From Prosopocoilus inquinatus (taxonomy: Eukaryota > Arthropoda > Insecta > Coleoptera > Lucanidae): a stretch of 64,000 nucleotides of DNA. How positions within the stretch are numbered: position 1 is the first letter of the stretch; each line of letters begins with the position of its first letter. The position numbers were made by a program, and so were the translations under genes. The notes beneath the pieces were generated by a model. It was not told the DNA's origin. It made no database searches and saw only the letters and a program-made list of their open reading frames with translations. The stretch is from contig CM069874.1 of the NCBI GenBank assembly GCA_036172665.1, forward strand, positions 26,991,946 to 27,055,945, written 5' to 3'. Shown piece by piece: positions 55,187 through 64,000 of the stretch.

Positions 55187-55251
55187 TTGAGCTACGTCTC
55201 TGCTGAAGAAGCCCCAAGCAGGGCTGAAACAGCTGTCCAGAGGCTGCTCGA
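55187..55251 (+). ncRNA. Type I hammerhead ribozyme, array 5 (plus)
   Basis: TTGAGC, TAC, GTCTCTG, CTGAAGA, AGCCC/GGGCT, GAAAC AGCT GTC, CAGAGGC, T, GCTCGA. Complete. Predicted cleavage is after 55237. Confidence 0.83.
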
Positions 55252-55500
55252 GGTTTTCACTGCAATCAAGAACGATTTGCACAAAATTTTCTAAAAATTT
55301 TCATTATGCTTTGACAGCAAGCATGGCCGCCTTGCATGGGGGACTTATTAGGAGCAAATCCCGCTTCAATTTGTCTATCCTACTGCAATGTCAGGTCAAA
55401 AAGCGATAGTAAGATGTCGCTATTTTATCTGGTGATATTATTGTAATAATAAAATAAAAGTGTTTTACTTCTATTTATGGGAGGTTTATCGGAGTTCTTT

Positions 55501-57232
55501 TCTAGTGAAACACAGTTTTTCCACTAACGATTGTATATTTTGGTACTTTTACATATTTTTTTCGATGCTTTTACATTAACGTCTTAAGCTAAACTAAAAA
55601 ACTGTACTTTGCAACCTCGCGAGTATTTCATAATTACCGGAACAGCTCAGCAATATCGATATGAATCAATGCTCCTTGTTGCTGCCCGGTTTGCAATACT
55701 CGCGTGGTTACAAAACTGCTTACATGTATGAACAGCTAGGCTTTATTCCACTACAATCCCATGTGTACCTAGGCACCCTAGGCCCATCGTATAGAAGAAT
55801 TTTGGGCTTTACTCGGTAGAAAAGTTTACGATGGTGGATGGGAAGCCTAAAATGAAGAAGAGCTACGACGAAGAATCTACTAAATAAAATTTTAACCCAC
55901 TTATAACCGTTTTTATAATCAGACTTTAAGGAAGCTTTAATTTAAAGTACTTTAAGAATATGGAAGCAAATGTATTTTTTTAGGTTAAAGTGACTTTAAA
56001 TTTAAAGTCCTATTACGAATTCGGCCGTTACCGTTCAAAGAGGCATTCGCATTAAATTGCGAACCAGTGAAATCCATGATCCTTTAGTTGCTATTAATAT
56101 GTATATTTTATTTTTTGTTAAATTATGATTCAATAGTTTTCTTAAGTATAAATTTAAATAAAGCAATTAGAGCTTTTACTATTAGATTTGAAAAAAATCC
56201 CAAAAACTTTTGTTACATAAGTTTCATACATTTGCTCCATTGTTTTTAACTCGTTCTGTTATCCTTAATGGCTTACAAGAACGATTTTAAAATGCTCTCA
56301 ACTTGTACGTTGAATACAGAGTGACATAAATGAAATTATATTTATTTTTCTTCACATAAATTTAAACAAATACTACAATTATTGTCAATTTCTTTCAATG
56401 ATGACAAAATGCATTTGTATTGTCTCGATAGAGACCTTGAATGATTCATATATAGCTGCATTCGAGAATTAATGTATGGGGAATTAACAATATAATTTGA
56501 AAAAATATTTTTTGTATGCTAAACTACATGGTAAAACTTTTTTCTTATTTTCCAAAACTCTCCCTCTTCTTGTTTTTCTAAAAATCTTTTTTTTGTATTT
56601 TTTTATTTTAACTGTTTCCTGGCATTCTCTTGCTGATTATTTAAAATTTTTCATTTCTGAATGTTTTACTTCACTTCTACGAGTTCTTTACGCACATCTT
56701 TCCCAACATCCTTACAGAAAATAATGCATTTATTTCTGGTTTTGCAATTTTTCATAAATCAAAATTTAAAGCATTGTACGTATCTGCTATTTTGAAACCG
56801 AAAATAAGTCGGTCATATTAATCGCAACCAGCGGTTTTCAAGATTTTTTCATATCAGCAAAGAAAATATAATATTCTGATTTTTCTATTATATTTCATAC
56901 CCAATCTTTTTTTGTTATCTTCCTTAAAATTTGGTAATTATGTAACGCGACTTTGTAAAAATTTTTGCTGTTTTTGTTACATTAAGAAAGCGCAATAAAT
57001 GTTCTACAAATGTTCGCCTTTTCGAATATAAAAAAGGACTCGATGTTTATATCAACCGAAAAAGTATTCTTAGAACATTTGGACATATCTGACTTCACTT
57101 CGATCGAACATTGAACACTCAATAAGCGTATTTAAAGAAATGGGAGTAGAAACAGCATTTGCTCGTCTGATTTAAAAGCTATTTAAGATGATACAATTCC
57201 GCTAGAATACTGAAACTCAGTTTGCACTGTAT
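55501..57232. other. No recognisable gene
   Basis: Very AT-rich sequence. 55600-55750 holds two similar GCAACCTCGCG / GCAATACTCGCG words in inverted order, possibly a degraded MITE. The frame 56497-56724 is Phe/Leu-rich by composition. Confidence 0.4.
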
Positions 57233-57530
57233 TATGTAGTATTCCATTTTCAAATTCGTTTTTATGGTATGGCAATAGTGATTACCGTAATTATTAGGAG
57301 GCTTAACTAATATAAGTGCAGAAGGCCTTGTTATAAATCCTTTTATCAGAAATAATTGTCTCAGTTACTATGGTCTCCCAGGTACGAACCTGATAATAAT
57401 TCTCGGAAGGTTGAATAAATTTTTTTATGACCTCTAACCCTTGCGGTGCGTACGATTGTAAAAGTGTAAAACTTCGGTAAGTAGATCTAGGTCATAAAAA
57501 TCAATTTCGAAATGGAATACTATATATAAT
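57233..57530. mobile_element. MITE, about 290 bp
   Basis: TAGTATTCCATTTTCAAATT and GTTTTTATGG on the left are mirrored by GTCATAAAAATCAATTTCG and AAATGGAATACTATA on the right. No coding content. Confidence 0.65.
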
Positions 57531-58681
57531 TGTGGTATTCCTGATCATAATCCTATACAAAGTTTAACAACGGGAAATCAAACATTCATTGCCGAGATTC
57601 AAAGTAATTATTTACAATGCTTTGTAAGCGAACTTTACATCAAAATATTGACCACATGTAGTTTTTAGCCGAATATGTTCAGCTCGTTTGCACTCGTAAA
57701 TAAATCACCACTGCATCATTAAAACTAATTAATTAAATATTTGCCATAGATAATGTAATGCAGAAATGCTCGCTATGCACTGTTTGCTCGGATTTAATTC
57801 TAAACTTTATGGCCGAAGTCGGAACCTGAATCAATAATGAATTCGATTAAAGGCTTCCTGGGCTAGCTTTACGACTATTGTAGTTTTTGTCTAATTCGTT
57901 AACTTTTATTTTATGTTAATTGACCCTTTTATTTCGTTAAAGATTCTTTAGTAAAATCAATTCAAAATTAATTGATTTTAAGTTGTCTACAAACATTTAA
58001 AAAGAAGGAAATTTCAAAATAACAGTCCATTTTTCAAAAGCTGGTCGGCTGACTTTATCTATTCAATTAATATTTAGAATTCATGGAAAATAATAATAAT
58101 CAATATATTATATTTTTGTAAATTTTAGATTTACATTTTAGCAAAAATGTTTATTTTTTAAATAAAAATGATTTAAGAAAATGTATTAATTTACACACGT
58201 TTTTATAGATATACTGTGGATACAATTTATAGAATAAAATTATTTTTGGCCTTATTTAGAAAATTTTCAAAAAAAAATTCGTAAAAGTAAAATTTGAATG
58301 TATGTTTCATGTATTTGCAGCAACAGAGTTTTGTTAAATGGATCACCCTGTACATTTATATATTTTTTAATTTTACTTGAACATTTGAGTTCAACGCCCT
58401 ACAATACTTATGGTTCAAATGACCCATAGATTTACAAAATATTTCAGTACAAGTTTTAGAAAAAGTTAGGCAGGCGTTTTACTCCAGACTAGGTTTTTGC
58501 CAATAAGTCAACGGAGAAGAATTTTAACGTTTAATGTACTAAGGTAAAGAGCTCTATAGAAAAATATTTTTTTTGTTTTAAAACTGCTAATATTATCTAG
58601 TTTTACGTCGTCTCTTTTAAATCATTATTTTTAGCACTTCAGTGATCACTGATCACTGATCAGAATTGATAAATACACAAA
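57531..58681. other. No recognisable gene
   Basis: AT-rich sequence. GATCACTGATCACTGATCAG near 58644 is a short direct repeat. Confidence 0.4.
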
Positions 58682-59869
58682 TATACCGGCTGTTTCAAAT
58701 TGAGTGTGCACTGAAGGGATCTCCTAAACCGTAAGAGATACAAATTCGGTTAAATGGAAGAAAAGTTGCACGAATCAATGTCTAACTCATATTCATTAAC
58801 AGAATGATTTTTTTTTTTATTTCTTCTTGAGATATTAATAAAAATGTAAAAAATTGATTTTTTTTTCTCTCTGTATCTCTTTTATTACACATAATTTTGA
58901 AATTCTGATTTAACTTTCTACGGGGGGCACTTTTTGATTCTGCGAATAGAAGTAATAGAATTGAAGTTAAACGTTTCGTCTTACCACGACCATCATCAGT
59001 TTCGATTTTTTAAATACAAAGTATATCTTTTTATTATTCTATTCGATAGCATTTTTTCTCCTAATTGTAATGGTATATCAATCACACTTAATAGTTGATA
59101 TTAATCTAAAGCTTAAATAAAACAGATTTTTATATGAAAATTTTATTTAATAATTTCAAATTTTTAGTTGAGTTTCTTAGCTATAATGTGAATTATAATA
59201 AACTATTTAAAGTTTTTCTGTATCATTATTTTAATAATGCACTGCACTTACAAAAATGATTTTTTACCGACAAATATCGGGTGATTCTTATATAACTTGC
59301 TAGACTAGCATCTCAGCTTTGGTACAGGAAAAGTGCTATCGAATAGAATAATAAAAATAAGCTATTAATCAATAGCGAAACGTTGAGTGTTTTCCCTTCA
59401 TAATTTTGTCCGTTTCAAGTTTAAAAAAACTTTGTAGATATTAAATAAAATTTTTATATAAAATTTGAATTATTTAAGCTTCAAATTAATTTCAACTATG
59501 TGTGTGATATATCATTATACTCAGGAAGAAGAAAAGACATAAGTTGTATTTAAAAAATCGAAACTGATGATGGTCGTGGAAAGACGAAACGTTTGACTTC
59601 AATTCTATTACTTCTATTCGACACAGAATCAAAAAGTGCCTGTAGAAAGTGAAATCAGAATTTCAAAGTTATATATAATAAAAGAGATACAGAGAGAAAA
59701 AAATCGTTCTTTTTAAATTTTTATTAATATCTCAAGAAGAAATAATAAAAAAAAATCATTCTATTAATAAATACGAGTTAGACATTGATTCTTGCAACTT
59801 TTCTTCCATTCAACCAAATTTGTATCTCTTACGGTTTAGGAGCATATCCAGTTTGAAACAGCCGGTATA
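58682..59869. mobile_element. Foldback element with arms of about 460 bp and hammerhead-like cores
   Basis: It starts TATACCGGCTGTTTCAAA and ends with the exact inverse; TA probably is the target duplication. The arms stay alignable to about 59160 and 59410, with small indels. Each contains CTGATGATGGTCGTGG...AGACGAAACGTTT in opposite directions (about 58968-59004 minus, 59559-59595 plus). This has the CTGANGA-hairpin-GAAA order plus the extra U seen in the PLE arms. An inner GAAACGTTGAGTG repeat lies at about 59365-59440. Confidence 0.8.
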
Positions 59870-60577
59870 AGGCGTACCATTCAGATTAAAATTGAAGTTA
59901 AATTCTGCAGAAATCAGTGAAAGGAAGAAGTAATAAACGTCTGGAAACGCCATTTGCATCCTCCACACAGTCCTTTGCAGATGTTTTGAGGTCGCGCGCA
60001 TGTGTAAACGGGCCATCATAAGTACAAAGTGTTGACGGTTGTTGATGAGGGTAGAAGTAACGTATACTAACATTGCATATGCTCCAGTCAGGATTAAATT
60101 TATTTTCATAACAGTTATATATAAATCGGTGGACAACAGACAAATTATTGTGTGCAATATGACTTGAAACTACGTGCCCGTTTAATTACCTAGAAGAACA
60201 TCTGAAGAGGCAGATAGTTTTTTTTTTTCATTTTTTTATCTGTCTACTAGTTATTGAATAAAAAAAAAACATCTAAGAAATTATGTGTGATTGTATTGTT
60301 ATTTTGTCTCAAGAGAATTTTGAAGCAAAAAATTAACTCGCCAAATTTTACATTTTAGTGTAGCACCTCGTATACATAACATATCGCGTAAAGTCTCTTT
60401 GATGTGTTAACGAAACCGATACCAGATCTAATCCTTAACGCTAAGTGGCATTCATAATATGTTACAAAATTAGTGCTTTAATCTGTGGCTACTCTTATGC
60501 TTAATATTAGATTAAAAGTCAAAGTTGACGTTAGACGCTGAGACCGACACGAAAATATCACGACTGCAGAATTGCAT
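59870..60577. other. No recognisable gene
   Basis: Overlapping minus frames at 59810-60157 and 59898-60143 have no recognised domain. Confidence 0.4.
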
Positions 60578-60765
60578 TAAGGCTGTATGCTCGCTTAGAA
60601 CTGAACTCGATTTCAAATGGGCGTATCACTATTTTTCGCATATATTTAGAAGAAACATACGTTCAACATGTGTTCCTGCATTTTTACACACAAACGAAAA
60701 GAACAGAGAACAGAATTACCACCTAAATGTATTCCTTGTAATTTATGACTCTGCTGTCACTGATC
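60578..60765 (+). repeat. Dispersed repeat pair, copy B
   Basis: Partner of 35338-35530 (same order of conserved words: AAGGCTGTAT, TATATTTAGAAGAAACATAC, AGAATTACCACCTAAAT, TTCCTTGTAATTTAT). Confidence 0.75.
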
Positions 60766-61327
60766 TTTATTTTTGATTGGTTTACATGTCAGTTTGTGAC
60801 ACACCCATAACATTTGGATAAGGCCTCATTCACATGGGCACCGCCCGCGGACTTCTGCAAATTTCTAAGGGCGAGCGCACACTCAGATGAGTAAAATTTC
60901 TTATGTAAAAGTGATGTAAATAAAAACGGCGACCTGATCTAACACAGAAACTATGTAAAACTCGGGAAATAAAACTACGTCTGTCGGAAAGTGAAAGTTT
61001 ATCAGAATTGAAACAACGACACAAAAAAAACGCATCACTTGTTCCTCTATAAATTAATAACATCATTTTGTTGTTTCATTATCATTATTATTATCCCTAT
61101 AAAATTGTTTTTTTTTAAATTTTACATGGATTGCTTTTTTATCTTTATCTTCTGTGCACTGAAATTAGGCACAATGAAATATTGCTGTTCAAAGTGGACG
61201 TAAAGAAAAAATATACATTATACAGAATAAACACTAGAACAGTCAAATGAAAACATTAAAAGTGCCTTAAAAACTGAACCCTGATTTAAACGTTGGAATA
61301 AATAATAATGACTGTGCCTTAAGATTA
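60766..61327. other. No recognisable gene
   Basis: No recognised frame or repeat. It ends at the GGA microsatellite. Confidence 0.4.
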
Positions 61328-61702
61328 TTGAGGAGGAGGAGGAGGAGGAGCAAGGAAGAAAAAACGCTCACAGAGCAAGTTAATGCGTTAAAAAAGGACA
61401 TTATTAATTGCTCTAAGCACGTATTCGGCGATCATTCTGATTGTGACGTTTATTCTTGCACCGGGTTCAAAGATAATGAAATTAATTCAGTTCCAGACTT
61501 AGTAGAATGTGGATTATTTCATGACATTATTGCTTGCTGTAATCATTTGACGCATAATGCACACAGTTTACTTTTAAATATGAACATTAATGCAGCGGAG
61601 ATGTACAATTCAATTGTTTCAAAATTTGTTGGTGGAAAAAGAGTTAACTTCTCTTTGAAAAATAGCTACGAAGTGAGATCCCACGCTGCGAGCGCTTCTT
61701 AA
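61328..61702 (+). pseudogene. Fragment resembling a Mutator-like/YqaJ-associated protein
   Basis: 124 codons. The first about 9 residues come from a (GGA)n run and are probably not ancestral. From residue about 17 the sequence reads VNALKKDIINCSKHVFGDHS, SCTGFKDNEINSVPDLV, LFHDIIACCNHLTHNAHSLL and YNSIVSKFVGGKRVNFSLKN. I recognise the H-V-F-G-x-H-x-x-C and N-S-x-x-x-K-F-x-G-G-K-R-x-N-F-S pattern from a large insect gene family, often annotated as Mutator-like transposase or YqaJ proteins. Only this internal segment is here; no partner exon was found. Assignment is from memory. Confidence 0.45.
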
Positions 61703-61832
61703 AATTTCAGTGAGCAATATCACCATCGCATTTATAAGAGAATGGTCGGGAAAAGTCCAGGCAAATATACCAAAGTATACAGTGTGCCCGGATACATAGG
61801 GACAGCATGGGTAACTTTCGTCTTTGAAGAGA
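61703..61832. other. No recognisable gene
   Basis: A short gap before the next inverted-repeat element. Confidence 0.4.
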
Positions 61833-63523
61833 TAGAGAGATGATTAAAAAAGATGCTGGTTCGAGAGCTCATTAACAATCCATTTTCAAATATTACTTGT
61901 CACGGCCAACTTAGTTAAAATTTTACAAAAACCAAAATCTCCTAATTTCTTTTATTTGTCTTAACTTTTTGTTACTTAAGATATTGAGATGCGGTTTGAA
62001 CTAGTTTGCATGATAATTTAAGTACTTTTATAGGCACTTAATAAAACTAATCTCATTTTTACAAATTTTCAATAATCTAACCTAACCTTAAAATTTTAAA
62101 TTGGTACTCCCTAATTTTCTTGGCATTTTTAAGAGAAAATTTATTTCTGAATGCAATGATGTAGCACACGATTTGGAGACTTCTTCAAAATGTTGAAAAA
62201 CCGAACTTATTCTTTTTACGAACAGAAATCGCTAGTGCCATGATCACAGAAATTTTGCTTTTTGTTTATCAAGTTATTCTGCATTGGCACTGATCGATTG
62301 TAGCCAATGGTGAGCGAGCCATTAAAATTTTAAACCAATATCACATCAGCTAGGGGTATGATGCGCCAAAAAGATAAGAATTTCATTGGTCAAAAATTTT
62401 AATCGCTTGTACACGATTGTCCACGAACGATCAGTGGCACTGCAGCTTCATCTGTGTAGCCTTTTCTGGATACTGAGCTTCGTATATTTCACGAGTCAGT
62501 TCTACGTTCTTGTAGCACTTGGTATACGTTAGTCGCGATCAAGTGAATCGAGACCTATTTAAAGTTCTGCAACCCTTAAGGAGTGCTTACATCACATACA
62601 TGTCTTCAATAAATTCAAAAACAAATCTTTACAAAACTGTCGACTTGTCGCATACAAATCCTGATGAATCTTTAGCACAAGTCTTCGACAAATACTAGCA
62701 CAGGACGTATCTAGTATTTAATAATAAAAAATAGTATCGCTCGTGAAAGATGACAATCAATTTTTGTTTTTGGCCGCGGCCACTATGCTCTTTTTGGATC
62801 ACTCCATCGTCACAAACCATCAGATCGCTTAATAATTTAAAACAGCTAACTATTCTGCACATGCGTAAAGTACCTTTGTATGGTCTGCGATCGCTGTGTT
62901 TTCCATTAATTTGGAATACAAATCTGTCCTGTAAAACATGTCGGATACATGTCAAATATATGAAAAATGTAATAGTAGTATGAGACAAATTTCAGATTCA
63001 TTCCAGACTTTTCAAACAATATGTAGGACAAATGTATAATACAAATATGTATGTAATGTAAACGCCCGTTTATTACCAACGTTAACAAGGGCGCGGTTAG
63101 CTTCCAACAGTCTCGATAACAAAGTTTTGTGATAAAAAGAATAAGTTCAGTTTCCCAAAATTTTGAAGAAGTTTCCATATCATGTGATACATCATTGCCT
63201 TCAGAAAAAAAAGTCTCTCTTAAAAGGACCAAAAAACCACCAATTTAAAATTTTAAGGTTAGGTTAGATTATTGAAAATTTGTAAAAATGGGATTGATTA
63301 GTTTTATTAAGTGCCCATAAAAGTACTTAAATTATCGTGCAAACTAGTTCAAACCGCATCTCAATATCTTAAGTAACAAAAAGTTAAGACAAATAAAAGA
63401 AATTAGGAGATTTTGGTTTTTGTAAAATTTAAACCAAGTTGGCCATGACAAGTAATATTTGAAAATGGATTCTTAATAAGCTCTCGAACCTGCACCTTTT
63501 TGCTAATTTAATCATCTTTCTAG
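61833..63523. mobile_element. Non-autonomous DNA transposon with about 280-bp TIRs
   Basis: GAGATGATTAAAAAAGATGC, TTCGAGAGCTCATTAACAAT, TTTTCAAATATTACTTGTCA, TTAACTTTTTGTTACTTAAG, AGATGCGGTTTGAACTAGTT and AACCTAACCTTAAAATTTTA on the left are mirrored at 63238-63523. About 1.69 kb, no transposase. The inner part carries a second, smaller inverted-repeat element. Confidence 0.82.
62281..62443. repeat. Nested inverted repeat (about 160 bp)
   Basis: CATTGGCACTGATCGATTGT and CGAGCCATTAAAATTTT are mirrored by AAAATTTTAATCGCTTG and ACGAACGATCAGTGGCACTG. It is nested in the 61.8-63.5 kb element. Confidence 0.65.
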
Positions 63524-63550
63524 CATACATATTTGAGTTATTTTATTAAA

Positions 63551-63668
63551 GCGTTTTCCGCTGGCTGCACCGGTATGCAATGAGTGTATCTCTATCTCGT
63601 TTTATTACATAAAGCTGAACCGAGATGGAAATACACTCAGTGCGCACTAGCGCAGCCAGTGGAACGCT
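63551..63668. mobile_element. Short MITE hairpin
   Basis: GCGTTTTCCGCTGGCTGCAC, AATGAGTGTATCTCTATCTCG are mirrored by CGAGATGGAAATACACTCAG and GCGCAGCCAGTGGAACGC. The hairpin covers 118 bp. Confidence 0.75.
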
Positions 63669-64000
63669 ATTAGTTTGAATGCAATTTTAAACTTGTTTCT
63701 ACAGTAACTTAAAAAACACGTAAATAAACAAACGGACGAATACATGATAGCAACAATAATTAACTCCTCGTATTTACAACAGAACTATTACGTGTTCCAG
63801 ATTCTTTTGGTGTGTAGTACAATATGATTCAAAAGGGCCGCACTATTATCACCAGAATGTTAATATTAACAGGATCAAAAACAAGCTTTTAATATTTTTT
63901 TTTTGTGATGCTTGACGAATGTTTAAAAATATCGTATAATGCAGATGCACTTACAAATTTGAAACCGTGGTTGTAGGTTAAATGTATTATCTGATCATGT
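63669..64000. other. No recognisable gene
   Basis: AT-rich sequence to the end of the window. Confidence 0.4.

Larger units (their letters stand above)
54779..55442. mobile_element. Hammerhead (retrozyme-like) element, array 5
   Basis: The target-site duplication GGTGATATTATT occurs at 54779-54790 and 55431-55442. On the left is a full minus monomer plus a partial one (CTCGAG at 54832 and 55143, 311 bp apart). An inversion at about 55165 is followed by a plus monomer ending in GATGTCGCTATTTTATCT. Two intact ribozymes face each other. It inserted into the LTR of the gypsy element and is therefore younger. Confidence 0.9.
54762..55500 (-). mobile_element. Partial 5' LTR of the gypsy element, split by a hammerhead element
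   Basis: The LTR edge is TGTAATAAT at 54762 (+ view). Its outer edge cannot be located because no second LTR is present for comparison; 55500 is only a nominal limit. The hammerhead insertion sits 17-28 bp inside this edge. Confidence 0.5.

Overview
This is an AT-rich, intron- and repeat-dominated piece of an animal nuclear genome, almost certainly an insect and plausibly a beetle. The evidence is one split host gene with GT-AG introns, Penelope-like retroelements (PLEs), a 412/mdg1-type Ty3/gypsy element, Tc1-like remnants and many MITEs. The species cannot be fixed from the sequence alone. Nothing points to bacterial gene organisation.

Host gene: four consecutive internal exons of a neuroligin lie on the + strand (20658-20858, 23257-23416, 23999-24485, 24537-24813). 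They encode the middle and end of the extracellular cholinesterase-like domain. Splice phases match across all three introns; the last intron is only 51 nt, in frame and without a stop. The N-terminal exons and the transmembrane and cytoplasmic exons were not found. The sequence upstream of 20658 and downstream of 24813 is therefore probably intronic or flanking DNA colonised by transposons.

Mobile DNA: five insertions of one small repeat family (about 312-bp monomer) lie at 6.9, 17.2, 18.1, 19.5 and 54.8 kb. The monomer carries what reads as a complete type I hammerhead ribozyme: bipartite stem I, CUGAAGA core, stem II, GAA, 2-bp stem III and a GUC cleavage site. Seven copies have an intact core, and stem I shows U-A / U-G / C-G covariation. 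Insertions are flanked by 11-15 bp target-site duplications. They have a minus-oriented left part and, in most cases clearly, a plus-oriented right part. This is the layout expected of a retrozyme-like, circular-RNA-producing non-autonomous retroelement. Three PLE copies show the same inverted layout. PLE1 (10.7-16.0 kb, minus strand, decayed) is interrupted by PLE2 (13.1-15.0 kb, + strand, 480-codon ORF) and by a 1.5-kb terminal-inverted-repeat element. PLE3 lies at 36.0-38.6 kb. In all three a 5'-truncated reverse transcriptase plus GIY-YIG endonuclease sits between inverted copies of the element's own 3' end, and these ends also carry hammerhead-like cores.

The 49.6-55.4 kb block holds a Tc1-like transposase remnant joined to a minus-strand 412/mdg1-like LTR retrotransposon (small myristoylation/TM ORF, gag, protease, RT, RNase H, integrase). 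Its LTR is split by a hammerhead element. The rest is foldback elements, MITEs, a 135-bp tandem repeat, old duplications and a fragment resembling the Mutator-like/YqaJ gene family at 61.3 kb. Long stretches show nothing recognisable and are listed as such.
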